NCBI GenBank assembly: GCA_022495005.1
Contig: JAGYXB010000567.1
Span: 1-64,000 of the forward strand
Direction of reading: 5' to 3'
DNA from: Rhyacophila brunnea
Lineage: Eukaryota > Arthropoda > Insecta > Trichoptera > Rhyacophilidae
Length of the DNA: 64,000 nucleotides
Both the position numbers and the translations under genes were made by a program. Position 1 is the stretch's first letter. Every line of letters begins with the position of its first letter. Under the pieces are notes generated by a model. That model was given only the letters and a program-made list of their open reading frames with translations, made no database searches and was not told the origin of the DNA. Shown piece by piece: positions 10,345 through 22,237 of the stretch.

Positions 10345-11240
10345 CCACGTAACCAGACGTGAAAATGTACAAAGCGAGTACCTACATTCAATTGCAATAT
10401 ATTAATATGAGTTCATTTTATTTTGAAGGGATTAACCACACTAGGTTGTGTTATGTTGTGGTTTGGTTTTTCGTCTCAAAAGACATTGCTCACGAAAGCG
10501 ATATGGAGTAAGTAGTATAAAATTAGCAAATTTTCCTACAATTAACTTATACGATTAGTAGGTACGCAATATGATAAAAATGTAATACAAAGCAATTACG
10601 ATGACGATCCGAACGAGAAATTTATTGAACACGAGATGTGATAAATCATTTCCGAACGTAAGTACACGATAAAACATATATTTTATTATCATATTATAAC
10701 ATCCAACTCAATAATCTTTACTAGTTTATTTTGTGTGTACAATTCTTGCTACATTGTCGCAGACAATCCGTGAGTAATGTTTCATTGTATCGCGGGTTTA
10801 TACAGTCTGTACCATGTAATAAGTACCTATCATAACCGCAGAAAGGCGTATATTGTATTTTCAGTGGTCGCCCTTCGCGCGGTACAGCCTTGTCTTGATT
10901 TATGAAGAAAGATTTATTGCCCGGCAAACCTGAACAAAAATTACTATTTACCAACATAGTACCCGGGTCGTTTTATGCCAGCCTGATACTTTCTCGGGCG
11001 TCACTGTGGAAAATCTTATTCCTCTAATTTCTGCAGTACTCCCCTCCTGTCACTTGGATAGAAAGAACTATGCATTGCGTTGAGACGCTGAAATCGAAAT
11101 GCAATATATTTATTATTTGCATAGACAAATTTCACAAAGAATTCATCAATTAATTACCAACGTAACCATAGGTGAAAAAGTCCAAAGCATATACATTAAT
11201 ATGATTTCATTGAGATTTTAAAGGGATTAACTATACTATT
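10345..11240. repeat. Local repeat pair with intervening gene-free DNA
   Basis: About 100 bp at 10345-10445 (acgtaaccagacgtgaaaa ... attaatatgagttcatttt ... aagggattaac) is repeated with divergence at 11158-11240. Between them lies AT-rich DNA with a 78-codon frame at 10721-10957 that has no known domain. Confidence 0.4.
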
Positions 11241-11614
11241 TTAATTTCCTTAACCAGCTTACGTGAGTGTCATTATCAAATTAATCATGAGTAAGTCCGT
11301 GTGATCTCATTATGTTACTTGGTTCTTATTCGTATACCTACTGCCTATCGCAAAAGAGTGAGAGAAAGAGAAGATGTAAATCCCCACCCTTTAAACTGAG
11401 TCGTAGTCCCCCGTACAGCCACGCTGTATGCTGTATGAAAAGTAGGATAATAGTTTGACGATGAATGCCGAAAAGAAACCCAAAACTTATGATTTTCACG
11501 ACGAATGGAAAATGGAGTATTTCTTTGTGATGGTGGAAGACAGTATGTATTGTTTAATTTGTAAAGCATCAGTATCCTTGGCCAGAATCATACGTTTCTC
11601 CAATTAAAGTTGAA
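11241..11614. other. Gene-free stretch
   Basis: A 74-codon minus-strand frame at 11345-11569 has no recognised motif. No other signal was found. Confidence 0.3.
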
Positions 11615-11865
11615 GGATGGTAATGGTAGAGTGTGGTAGATCACTGCCTTATATAATCTCGTGGATCCCAGGTTCGAATCTTGGGTCTGGCAAATACACA
11701 TATTGTTTTTCAATTTGTGTTTGAGTCAAGAGTATGGACCTAATACGTTGAACAAGTTGCTAACATCCATTTCTCTTAAAAACAAAAATCTGTTCTACAC
11801 TTTGTGGAGGCCCATAAATGATCCTAATACGATCGGACATGGTCAAAAGAAAGAAGGAACAAGAC
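11615..11865 (+). mobile_element. tRNA-derived SINE, nearly full length
   Basis: The head includes gtggtagatcactgcc (A-box region) and ggttcgaatcttgggtctgg (B-box region). The body is acacatattgtttttcaatt, gtatggacctaatacgttga, acatccatttctc and tttgtggaggccc, ending tcggacatgg plus a short A/G-rich tail. This copy is uninterrupted and shows what the nested copy at 8156-9195 looked like before insertion. Confidence 0.8.
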
Positions 11866-12026
11866 AATTTGAATATTGTACAATAAAAATGTTTTCAGAC
11901 AAATGCACTACCTACCTATTAAGGGAGCATTATGTATGTATGTATGACATTACTCATTATACTGGAATTAAAAAAATATAAACATTTATCTCGTTTTACG
12001 ACTGTACTGAACATCATTGTGTAGTG

Positions 12027-12735
12027 CAGGCATGGCGAACCTATGGCACGCGAGATGATTTTGCTGGCACGCGAGTGTTTCATTTTGAAGAGAAAAGAAA
12101 TTATTATTTTATATAAGTATATTTAAAAAAACTATTTTTTTATACTAGGTAGGTAGGTACCTACTTATATATGATATTAAAAAAATAATGACATAGCCGT
12201 GGGTATTTTCTTCGACTTTTCGGCAATCGATGCGCAAATCTAAACAACGAAATGCATGCATAAATAATGACAAATTGCAGGCAAATCCTTTTCAAGAATA
12301 ATCGTTTCGTGTAATGTAAATATATAATTGCATAGGCCAGTCCTTAGTATCGGGGAATTAAAACTAAAAATATTCAATCAACAAACCTTATGAAATTAAT
12401 TATCGGCAGTCGTTCAAATATTACCTATATCTGTTTGTTATTTTGCCTCAAACATAATCTCTGGAAATGGAAAACCGTGATGGAGAATATAATATGAAAA
12501 AAGAGTCGTTTAAATGCTCCCACGATCTTTTTGACTAATTTGAAAACAAGGAAAAAATATTCAAAGAATAAAAGATATGCCTTTGGCTAGAAATACGATG
12601 AAAGATAGAATATCAAGAACTCAATTGTACTCAATTTTTTTTTTCTCCATAAAAACTGCTTTGGCACGTCAGACAGTCGAAAAATATTATTTGGGAAATT
12701 TTGGCACGCGTACGTAAAAAGGTTCGCCAACCCTG
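12027..12735. mobile_element. hAT-like non-autonomous element, 709 bp
   Basis: Ends caggcatggcgaacctatgg and ggttcgccaaccctg are inverted, and tggcacgcg motifs recur inside each end. The flanks are gtgtagtg at 12019-12026 and 12736-12743, an exact 8-bp duplication. The interior is AT-rich with no frame. CAGG ends with an 8-bp duplication fit hAT. Confidence 0.85.
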
Positions 12736-12743
12736 GTGTAGTG

Positions 12744-13989
12744 CGACACTTTTCTCCTGAAGTCACGTTAATAATTAATTATATTAGAAGGAATTTTATC
12801 ATTCGTGATAAATTTGTGATAAAGCTTAGTCACAGCATTGTGTTTTGACAAGAAAAACAACGATGAAATTTAATATACCACTATTTAAATTATTTATTGA
12901 AAAATTTCAGATAAAAATGGTAATATTAAAATTCGACTACTTAGGTATATTATATAGTGTTATAAATCTGTATCCAGTATTCAATCAATAGTTTATTACT
13001 ACTATTATTTTACATATCCAATATTTACGTAGTCATGGTTTAATTAGAGCGATTCACATGAATTGCGGCAGTAAAACTATAAATTATGGCGCGGTTTATC
13101 CAATAAACAGTCACGATTCTGTGGGTTTAGTATCTACTTAAACTGAGAACTGGTTCATTAAAAAGGCGATTTGATGAAAACGAGAGAGGAAAGTTGACGT
13201 GGAATCCGTGGGAACATAACATGACGATGTAACAGAAAGCAAATTTTTAAAAAATGCGTACATATTATTATAATTCCACTTTATGTAAAGGCCCGTTTAA
13301 AAAAATCTCTCATTCCAAAACGGATATATTTATTTGACAATTTTCGATTATACCAACAAATTGAGGTCTATAATTTAAATTGTAAACACTTACTTACATA
13401 AGCGGTAAACGTACCTACTGTCGAACAAGAACTTCTTTTCTTGTCCACGTGTTAAAACTGTGAACTAATAATCCTCTCCGTGCAGCTAATCGCATTTCCG
13501 TTTTCAAATGAAGAACGCCCCTAAATTTATAATTTCATTTTACGCTCCCGTGGTGTGCGGATTTTTCAATTTAAGTAAATTGATATTTTTTATAATAGAA
13601 ATGTCTAAAACGATCAGGAGTGATGTTAGAATTGTTATTAATATTTTTTTGTTTATTGCGAAGAAAAGGTGTCGAATCTAAAAAGAGAACTGATACATTA
13701 TCAACTAATAAATACACCTCTAGCGCGCGTTGCCACCATGACAGGTACGTCACCGAGAAGTCTTATATAATATGTGACTACAGCGACTTCATGTTATCGC
13801 CGATTTTTGTTGTTGGACAGTATCTCTACCTAAAGTAAGTGACGTAAATGGGAACTCTGCCATTTTTGGTAGTTAACCTGGATTATCGCATCGATTTAGC
13901 AGATTGTATACTTCTTGGATACTGGATGAAGAGATTCGTATTCTTTCAAGTCTCTGAAGATGTTGAATCCAGGACATACCCTTCTGCAA
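12744..13989. other. Gene-free stretch
   Basis: AT-rich DNA with two overlapping chance frames of 60 and 72 codons near 13600-13840. Nothing supportable was found. Confidence 0.35.
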
Positions 13990-14316
13990 GTTAAGTTTAA
14001 ATGTATCTCTGATAATTATCTTAGAAATCGGGGACATCCGTTGACTACGTTCAATCAAATCGCTTCGGATATTGATGTATTCCACTTACGTTAGAGCGAG
14101 TTTAGGTGGACGTTTTTAGATGAGTTTTTAAGATAGGGTCTATCAACCTAGTTCACTCGGTGTGCTTCCGTGTACTTTTATATTTATTAGTTAATACTCA
14201 TATCCCTGTATTTTTATTTCAATATTGTTAACACTTATTTTTTATGTCATGTCGTGAACGCTTTGAATTTATAATTTGTCATGTTTATTAAATGTAAAAT
14301 AAATAAATTTGAATAC
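13990..14316 (+). pseudogene. 3' end of a jockey/CR1-like LINE
   Basis: The plus strand reads ISDNYLRNRGHPLTTFNQIA then SDIDVFHLR and SEFRWT. It matches the C-terminus of the LINE at 49885-50990 (DNYLRNRKHQL ... NQIASGVDIFHLR) but lacks the roughly 25 residues in between. The following 200 bp is a 3' UTR ending in aataaataaatttgaa, which may be the element tail and signal. Confidence 0.7.
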
Positions 14317-14959
14317 ATCACAAAATATTTAGACATTAATTTACATGGTTTTAAATTCTAATTGATTCAGACAATATTATAATATGGCATTAACCGCACG
14401 GTCACGTTAGTAATAGGTGAATGCGAATAGGCAGTAAAAACATCGTCTTCAAATTACTAAATTAAATACCATTAGAATATTAGAAAGATATTATGTATAG
14501 ACAAATTTGTATCAAAATGTTAAATAAATTTCCACTGACAATCAATCACCATGTTGTCTTATCTGAGAAAGCGATGTCATTTACTAGGAAAAAAATAATC
14601 CTAGCCCTTTTATTCCTTTTATTATATTTCGAGAATCAGATTAACCCAATACACATAATTATTATATTATAGGTAATACTTAGATATCAGACATACTATC
14701 ATTTTACTTGTGACAGGTAGTAGCCGTCATAACAAAATTCTCCGTAAAAAATATACGATGTGTAACTTGGAAATAAAAGCAATATTATTCAAAACACTTT
14801 GTAGTTTAGTTCATTATTGGCGTAGGTTGTTATTATCAAAGAACATAATAATGTAGATTAGTAAATTATCATCATTTGACTTGATAATATCTAAATTTTA
14901 AATGTGAGTGGTACTGACGAGCTAACGTTTACCAATTATCAATTCATTACCAATATTTT
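14317..14959. other. Gene-free AT-rich stretch
   Basis: Very AT-rich with no frame and no repeat that I recognised. Confidence 0.35.
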
Positions 14960-14962
14960 GTA

Positions 14963-15274
14963 CAGCGGGTCTATTCTATACACAAGCCTGCTTTCGGTCT
15001 GCTACGGCAGCTAAGTAGGGTAGGAAAGTATCGAATTATTAACACTTATTGTAACAATTACAATAATTTAATTATAATTGTTACAATAAGTACAATGTTT
15101 TAACAGCACCTCCCTTGGCTGTGATAAATTTTAGACCGAGATAGACAGTTTTGATAGTTCAGACTGCTAACTTATTGTAATTGTTACAATAAGTGTTATT
15201 AACTCGATACTTTCCTACCCTATTTAGCTGCCTTAAAGGCCGAAAACAGTATTGTGTATAGAATAGACCCACTG
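14963..15274. mobile_element. Fold-back MITE (gtgggtctattctat family), copy 1
   Basis: The ends are cagcgggtctattctataca and its mirror gtatagaatagacccactg, flanked by GTA on both sides. The arms contain gggtaggaaagtatcga and repeated inverted ttattgtaacaattacaat blocks, so nearly the whole 312 bp can fold. Other copies are at 34041, 40644 and 52326. Confidence 0.75.
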
Positions 15275-16550
15275 GTACAGACCAATAACTCATTACGTGA
15301 ATAATGTTTCCCATCAGCGGCGGTGTAAAAAAAAACATGTGACATTTTTGTAACAGACCATTTTAAATGTTCGCAATCAATTTTATACAATTTAGTCTAA
15401 ATACTTAAGTCTTTCAGTGCTAAAGACGCGCTAGGCGCTTAACCATTAGTTGGCCATTAGATATAATTAGCATATTTAGTGAATAGCAGTGAATGGGGAA
15501 GGTAGGCTTTAAGTAATAGCCTGGTATCTAGTCTTCGCCACTAATGTATGTACACGGGGCCGTCTTGTTTTATAAGTATAATGTATGTGATATCATTATA
15601 TTATTATTATAATATTCTACAAAAATATTATTTCAGACAACCCTTATTTGTAGCAAGTGGGGTAAAGAGGAGGGTGCAGTGGGGTGCTGGGAGGGGAATG
15701 GCGTTCGCGGAGTAATCTGGCAGAGTGCGGCGAGCAGAGCCACGAAGGAGGTAAACTAACTTGGCGTTGGTCTGGCTCTAGCTTTGGCGAAATGTCTATC
15801 TCTATCCACTACTTCTAATATTACAAGATTCACTAAAGATGATAGCTGTTCTACTACATTTTAATTTCGAATTTAAAGTTATATCATATCAAATCGTCGG
15901 ACAAGTGCATACATCACTTTTTTGGTCTAACGCAGTTTTTCGTAATTCATAATAATTATACTAAATTAAACAAACCGCCCTCGAAAGTCACCAAAAATTA
16001 CTGAAACCCGCATATATAAAACAATACGCCATTTTAAAAAAAATCTAAATCATCCCTCACTTCTCTCGACGAGTGCTGTAATATGATTACTACACGTACA
16101 CAGCATTCGCGAGAGCTTCAATGGCTGAATGCGTACGTGTGCATTTTGTATGTGTGTGTCGAATACCTCCGCAAGAATATTAACCCCTGATCCCTCCAGC
16201 TGCCAAGAAGCGAACCATCTCGAAGTTTGCATCAATAAACAATATTTTCGGAAAGGTCTTTGTAAGTATAGGCTCTGGATTAGGGAACTATTTTTCTTTT
16301 CTGTGCTCTGGATATTATTTAGAAATGGTTATTCGATTATTTGACATCCTTACCCATACAAACGTGAGATATTGTAGTTTTTATTCACATGATCCATAAT
16401 CTACTCAATGATATAAAAATAGTTCTCAAAAAGCCCTTAAACTTTAAATTGGATAAACAACTAATGCTAATGCCATTGACAATACATTGTACATATTAAC
16501 ATTTGGGGGCGGTCTGATAGGTACTCCAAGCATGGGGCTCCATCCAATTA
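15275..16550. other. Gene-free stretch with a G-rich island
   Basis: A locally GC-richer patch at 15650-15770 contains a G-quadruplex motif (15672-15696). A second mixed patch at 16050-16230 has two short overlapping frames without motifs. No gene is called. Confidence 0.35.
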
Positions 16551-16690
16551 CTTTTTTGTTCTTCTTCGATCATGTCAGATCCTAATAAGATCATATGGGC
16601 TTCCACAGAGTGGAGGTTTGTATTAACAGATTTTGTTTAACGAGAAATGGATGCCAGCCACTTGCTCAACCTATTAGGTTCTAGCCAGAT
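16551..16690 (-). mobile_element. 5'-truncated SINE copy
   Basis: The minus strand reads aacctaataggttgagcaag, tggctggcatccatttctcg, ctccactctgtgg and gatcttattaggatctgac, then an A-rich tail. The tRNA-like head is missing. Confidence 0.8.
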
Positions 16691-17119
16691 GACATGACCC
16701 GGCTCACGGCTAGCTCAATAATGCTACCGGGCCGTCACTGAGGAGACTAGTGATGAACTAGGAGAGGTGGATCTCCTTTGTAGTATCACAACTTTTGAAT
16801 TCCCAAATAAAACTCTCAGCTGGTGTGGTGCCGAATTTATTCAGGTACTAGAGTTCACGGTCACACAATAAGGTTAACTGTCATTGTTCCCGTAATTAAA
16901 TCTCATTAAAGTATCAGTAAACTATTTATTTGTTCACTATAGGATCTCTGTGAAATCTTTCACAAGTTCCCAAAAAGTCACACCTAATTCAGAGAATGTA
17001 TACGCAGATATTCTTTGGATATTTTTTTTTAATTCATGAAATATTTTCCCATAAGAAAGAAAATATAAATTATTCTTTGGTCACACAGTATTAGGTTTAT
17101 AAAAGAATAGAATTATTTT
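16691..17119. other. Gene-free stretch
   Basis: Begins with acccggctcacggctagctc, which is not related to the adjoining SINE. A possible retroelement LTR was considered, but no paired copy or primer-binding site is visible. Confidence 0.3.
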
Positions 17120-17380
17120 ATTGTTGTTTATAAAGTTTATTTATGTTCACAGTGTATTTACAAATATTTATTTGTGTTTACAGACTTGTTTACAAAAGGT
17201 TTGCTTAATGTTTACAAATTTATTTACTAAAATTTGTTTTTATGTTTATGAATTTGTTTACTAAAATTTATTTTATGATTATGTTTACTTAATAAAGTTT
17301 CAAAAATTTATTTTATAATCCCGAAAAGATTTGTAAAATTTATTATTACAGACTGAGTTTATTAATTTGTTTTTATAAAA
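17120..17380 (+). repeat. Degenerate AT-rich tandem array (TGTTTACAAATTTATTTA type)
   Basis: Variants of tgtttacaaatttattta and tttactaaaatttatttt recur roughly every 18-40 bp through the interval. The units are too variable to fix a period by eye. Confidence 0.55.
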
Positions 17381-17457
17381 CAAATCCGATCGCGTAATTT
17401 ATCCCGATTACGTCACCTCGTATGATGAGTAATGAAAAATAAAATTACTCCGCGTGT

Positions 17458-17555
17458 ACGTCACTACCGGCAGATACGTGCTATTCGCGCTGCGTTTTAG
17501 CGGCCGACGTCACTACCGACAGATACGAGATATTCGCGCTACGTTTTGCCCGCCG
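17458..17555 (+). repeat. Two tandem copies of a 49-bp CpG-bearing unit
   Basis: Units at 17458-17506 and 17507-17555 share acgtcactaccg, cagatacg, tattcgcgct and acgttttR. The sequence is much richer in CpG than its surroundings. There may be an older partial unit (tacgtcacctcgtatg) just upstream at 17409. Confidence 0.75.
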
Positions 17556-17639
17556 GAGGGGACTTACTGGTACGTATGTATCGCGAATTTACTGAGAACC
17601 ATGTCTCCCAACTTAGCAGTGAGGACTGCTGCTTGCTGA

Positions 17640-19139
17640 AGATCGCTGGTGAAGAGTGTAGAAACTAATGATTTTACGGGAAAAGTGGTCGCCTTTTATA
17701 CCCTTCGGATAGAGGTTTAACAGGAAACAGTCCGTAAGGGATAGCAGATGTATATCTTTCTCTCACGGGATAAATTTACGTATATCTCCCGTTCCTGGCA
17801 ACTTTCTAATAGAGATATCTTCTAATTTAGTCGGGTTAAATTTACTCTACTTTATTTTCGCAAAATTAAGACTAATAGGGGTGTTTCAAGCACCCTCTAG
17901 AACATGTCCCTTAAATGCGCAGTTAGGATGACGTAAGCAAAATAGTTGATTTTATATGATTTTTCGTGTTCAAACGAAGGGGAAAGTTTCTAGCTTTCCA
18001 ACGAGGTATCGGAATAGGTATTCGGGTACTAAATAAGGGAATGGCAGTCTTTAAATTTAAAATGTCAAAATGAAAGGTTGACACCCACGTACTAGTCCTT
18101 TCCACCACTCTTGGCCTTTTTAGGCCAATAGAATTTTACTAAGTTTTAATAAAACTGTTTGGAGCCGCAGAAACTTTCTCATTCGATATTTACTTTTCGG
18201 ACGAATATTATTACGAGAAAATACTATAATATTATACTTAACATTTCAACTTAAATATATAAATGCTTAATCCTAACAAGATGTTATACACGAGTAGTTA
18301 CTAACTTATTTAATCTTGCATAGTGACTTTTATATAGTAATATGGATGTAACCTTGAATCTAATTTTGTCTCGCGACGTGAACCAGCTGGTCGGTACTTT
18401 TGACTGAAATAGATTTTCTTTAAAGTTCAAGGTTGAGCGATAATTCGTATTTTTAGTTGTGATTTTTGATTCTTTTATTACTTAGGATGCGATTAAGATT
18501 TGTTATTGTTTATGGGTAGAAACCCATCTATACCAGAATCTTAAGTTTTTCCAATTGTTACTTTTACAATATTCATTATAGTCAGCAAGTTATAGCATTA
18601 ACAAAATCTATAATTATAATTACGCGTCTATAAGTATAGGTACGCGTTTACAGTATTTTTATAACGGTAGTTAGCTTCTATCTTGTATTGATAAAATTAG
18701 TATTAAAATTCCTTATTTATAATTATACAGTATATAAATTTATAAATATTCAATTTTCTTTCTCAATTCTCATACATTTCCATTATTGCTATAAAAGTTA
18801 TTGAAGCATGTACTTGCTAAATTTTACGTAAACAATCTCTTCCATAACTTATTTTCTAAGTTTAATGGAGATTTCCCGGAAATTTATATTAAAAATTACA
18901 TCGCGCTGATATTTCACGACGTGACATTTCGAGGTCTGTGGTCACAGCGTTCCAATTACACTGGAGCACTCTTGATTTTCGGAGGCGAAAATTTTTTTAC
19001 GTAAAATTTTATTACATTTACAAAGAAAAGGTTAACAACATACATTTTACTTCCTAATACTAAACGATTACGCTAGTGGTTACCTGTTCATGGTCTTTTT
19101 TGACCATTTCATTCTTGATTCTTCCATAGTTTTAGAACC
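17640..19139. other. Gene-free stretch
   Basis: Contains a perfect small hairpin, ttggcctttttaggccaa, near 18110-18127. The rest is AT-rich, and short frames (67 codons at 18801 and smaller) carry no motif. Confidence 0.35.
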
Positions 19140-19370
19140 ATGGGACTTATATATCCTGTCTGAACCGTGTCGTGAGGTTGTCGCAAGGCTATTGAGAAGT
19201 AGAATTGACTACAAGGCTAGATTTGTATAGTTATGTCGTTAAACCATACTCTGCCACAAACACTAACTGAAGGTCGGCGTTTCTGCTCGTGTCACAGACC
19301 CAGGATTTGAACCAGGGACACACTACGCTATAACCCGACGCTTAAGCCGCACGGCCAACGTGGGTCCACG
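19140..19370 (-). mobile_element. tRNA-derived SINE of another subtype
   Basis: On the minus strand a tRNA-like head at about 19370-19290 has gtgcggcttaagcgtcg (A-box region) and ggttcaaatcctgggtctg (B-box region). An unrelated body follows (tggcagagtatggtttaac, gacaacctcacgac). No cloverleaf with a matched acceptor stem is evident, so I do not call a tRNA gene. Confidence 0.6.
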
Positions 19371-19809
19371 TCTACTTTTTTGTTAATAATCAAAAATATT
19401 CACTAATAGATTCCTCATGGAAGGTTTCGATATATAGTAATAAAAAAATATGGGTGTCGTCGATATGCTTTTCGATATAGTGAAACTTAAACGTTGCATT
19501 AGTGCACTACTAACACTATATTATTATTAATTTTGGATTGATTTCCATGCCAAATAAAACGGTCTTCATATTGTTGATGTAGACTACAATATAATGAGGT
19601 AACATATTATATGTACTTATAAAATAATGTATCTATATGACAAAGTAATACCTAATACACGCATAGCGCTTTAGTGTTCCATTTCTCCATTTTCGTTAAT
19701 TATGTGTTATATACCTGTCAAATAAATACATGTGCAATCTACTAAATCAGTTTTATATATTAAACACAACTTAGAGAGACTGGTCAATCGTCAAAGAATG
19801 CAACTCCTA
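19371..19809. other. Gene-free AT-rich stretch
   Basis: No frame or repeat was recognised. Confidence 0.3.
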
Positions 19810-20040
19810 GAGGCCATCTATAAACTGAACTGAAACCGCATACATAATAACATGGTTTTTAACCGTATGCCATATTAAACTTACGATTTTTGTTCACAAC
19901 ATTCGACAGCATTCGTATATAAACCTTTAACATGTAGGCTTATAATATACTTATTGAAAACATATTTCTATGAACTTTTCATAAGTTTAATAAGCCAAAC
20001 GGTTTAAAACCACATGCGGTTTCAGTCTATGGATCGCCTC
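19810..20040. mobile_element. Harbinger-like MITE (gaggccatccatggactgaa family), copy 1
   Basis: The ends are gaggccatctataaactgaa and its mirror cagtctatggatcgcctc. Inner blocks are aaaccgcata, cttatgattt and gttcatggaa-like sequence, shared with copies at 31880, 51333 and 52031. The duplication here has decayed, but TTA is clear in two other copies. Confidence 0.75.
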
Positions 20041-20260
20041 TCGTTGTCGACGAACCGTTCACTGGCAAGGAAAACTGGAGGAGAATCGTTTACATACAGA
20101 ATAGGAACTTCTCATGAACAATGCGCAGCAAATAAGCAAAAACTGATACGTAGGTAGGTATATAATTGCATAACTAATGAACATTATAAAATTATATTGT
20201 CATTGAAATAATAGTACTGAACAAGATAAGTACCTACTACATAAGTCCTAAGTATTTGAT
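20041..20260. other. Gene-free AT-rich stretch
   Basis: No recognisable feature other than short taggtaggta-type motifs. Confidence 0.3.
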
Positions 20261-20622
20261 GAAATTGTTCGCAGAGTAAAGCTAGGCTGGAGTGCTTTTG
20301 GCCGCCTGAATAATGTCTTCAAAAGTGACCTTCCACTGTGCCTAAAGCGCAAAGTGTTCAACCAGTGTGTGGTTCCTGTAATCACACATGCGTGTGAAAC
20401 ATGCACCGTAAGTAAAAGAGAGATCCAGAAACTTAAGAGTAGAAATTGTTCGCAGAGTAAAGCTAGGCTGGAGTGCTTTTGGCCGCCTGAATAATGTCTT
20501 CAAAAGTGACCTTCCACTGTGCCTAAAGCGCAAAGTGTTCAACCAGTGTGTGGTTCCCGTAATCACACATGCGTGTGAAACATGCACCGTAAGTAAAAGA
20601 GAGATCCAGAAACTTAAGAGTA
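20261..20622 (+). repeat. 181-bp tandem duplication inside the RTE fragment
   Basis: Units at 20261-20441 and 20442-20622 begin gaaattgttcgcagagtaaa and agaaattgttcgcagagtaa, and end at gagatccagaaacttaagag. By eye they differ at one or two positions (ggttcctgta against ggttcccgta), so the duplication is much younger than the LINE insertion. Confidence 0.9.
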
Positions 20623-20965
20623 GCACAACGTGGTATAGAGAGGTGCATGCTGGGCATAACGCGAAAGGAAAAAAGAGGAATGAGTGGATAAGGAAGCAGA
20701 CAAGGGTTTGCGATGTAATAGAGTTCATTGAAAGCCTCAAATGGATATGGGCTGGATACATAGGTCGAAGAGACAATCGTTGGACAAATTTAGTCATCCA
20801 GTGGTATCAAGAGGTACAAAACGTCCGCAAGGTAAACCTAGAAGCCGCTGGATCGATGAAATGATAAAGTTCTGCGGAAGTACGTGGCGGCTCAACGCAC
20901 AGGACCGAGAGAAGTGGAAACAGCTTGAAGAGGCCTTCATCCAGCAGTGGATAGAATCAGGCTGA
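20261..20965 (+). pseudogene. RTE-like LINE 3' end with internal tandem duplication
   Basis: After the duplicated part the frames at 20535-20864 and 20741-20965 give VFNQCVVPVITHACETCTVS, KREIQKL, DVIEFIESLKWIWAGYIG, NRWTNLVIQWY, SRWIDEMIKFCGSTW and DREKWKQLEE, ending QQWIESG then a stop and tgatgatgat. At least one frameshift separates the last two frames. The catalytic core and endonuclease are absent. The first 362 bp are two copies of a 181-bp unit. Confidence 0.85.
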
Positions 20966-21056
20966 TGATGATTAATACAACTGACGTGTTTGGAATTTTA
21001 TGGTAAAGCCTATGTACATATCGTAATTGTCATGATTTTACGACGTTTTTCTTAGG

Positions 21057-21480
21057 TCGTATTCTTATTTGTCCGGTACAAATCTTGCAATCGATTTTTA
21101 ACTAACTTCCCGACTAGCTAGACATTTGAAACTTTTAGAATATATCAGAACACGATGCCAATGTATTTTTTTAATACTTTTAGCCATCTTTAAGTAGAAT
21201 TGAATTCATTTTCAGTTAATTCTGTTTTGTATGAAAAGTTATTTCGACACCATTATTGGTTGCTAGGGGTCTGGGGTCCTAGCAACTAAATTATTAATAT
21301 ATACGTGCGTTACTATGGAAATCAATATGAAATGTCAAAATGACATTTCAGTATTATTTCTATCAAGTACAATTTTTTTTGATCGTTTAAGCTAGTCAAG
21401 TCAAGTTTATACGATTCAACAGAAAATTTAAAAACGTTGTATATAAAAAGTTCTTTTTATCTTGTAATTATTTTATATGA
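21057..21480 (+). repeat. Interspersed repeat, copy 1 of a roughly 450-bp pair
   Basis: Shares with 33192-33665, in the same order and strand: tcgtattctt, ttttaactaacttcccgact, agctagacatttgaaactt, ttttcagttaattctgtttt, attggttgcta, gtcctagcaact and attcaacagaaaatttaaaa. No coding frame is visible. It could be a LINE UTR or a large MITE. Confidence 0.7.
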
Positions 21481-21983
21481 GGGCAAACTAAAGTAATATA
21501 TATATTCACTCACTACAAAACTAGCAATTGGGTATATTATAAATATAATATAGATATAGGTTACGTTACGAAGACACCAAATTAAAATTAAACGAATTCA
21601 TTTCGAAAAACCAGGTGCACAAAGGCAAGCTCACTTCATTCGGGAGATTATAAATTCACAAAGGCGCCCCGGTTTACCTGCACAGGGCTGCAAATCATAA
21701 TATAAGTGGAGGGGTGAGGGTTGGGGGATGGAGGGTGCTCGCTAAGGGACATCGCCATTGCCATATTTTCCGGGGGAGAAGGGGCAATGTTTTCAATAAT
21801 TTTGTGAAAAGGGTCGACTGTGACAAACGATTTTATTTATGTAGCAATTATGATTGCTTTATATGCGTTTGCCATTTTGTTTTAAATTGAGGTTCTTTGT
21901 CTATATACAGGAAACATGCGACAGTCTTATATGAGTGCAGCAATTTGTAAAATGGTATTCAGTTGATACCTCTTTATATAATA
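21481..21983. other. Gene-free stretch with a G-quadruplex motif
   Basis: AT-rich except for a G-rich block at 21700-21790 that holds four G runs at 21710-21734. No gene is supported. Confidence 0.35.
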
Positions 21984-22237
21984 TCGTCTCTGTTCTGGCA
22001 GAACACACTAACTGGAGAATACTAGTTTTGAGTAATTTGACTTTGAAGTTGTTAAACTGTTTGAAATGGCCTATCATGTGAGTTTAAAGTAATCGTAAAA
22101 AGGATGACTTTAAAATAAAGACTGTTTATTTATTAAGAAGGTTTCCAGAGGGTAAAGTTTGAAATAAGGAACTTTTGGTATAACTAACTCAATATGTAAT
22201 TTTTTCGAATTAGTTTCTTCTGCCAGAACAGTGATGA
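21984..22237. mobile_element. TA-flanked MITE, copy 1
   Basis: The ends are tcgtctctgttctggcagaa and its mirror ttctgccagaacagtgatga, flanked by TA on both sides. The whole 254 bp matches 47650-47906 in inverted orientation, including actttgaagttgtt and ggatgactt. A TA duplication suggests the Tc1/mariner group. Confidence 0.75.

Noticed and set aside
16691..18130. LTR retrotransposon
   Set aside because: No pair of matching LTRs, no primer-binding site or polypurine tract and no gag-pol frame could be found.
19290..19370. Possible tRNA gene on the minus strand
   Set aside because: Good B box, but no clear cloverleaf, and an A-box/B-box spacing and tail like the SINE heads.
20342..20797. 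151-codon minus-strand frame
   Set aside because: It is the antisense shadow of the RTE fragment, and its apparent internal repeat is the 181-bp duplication.
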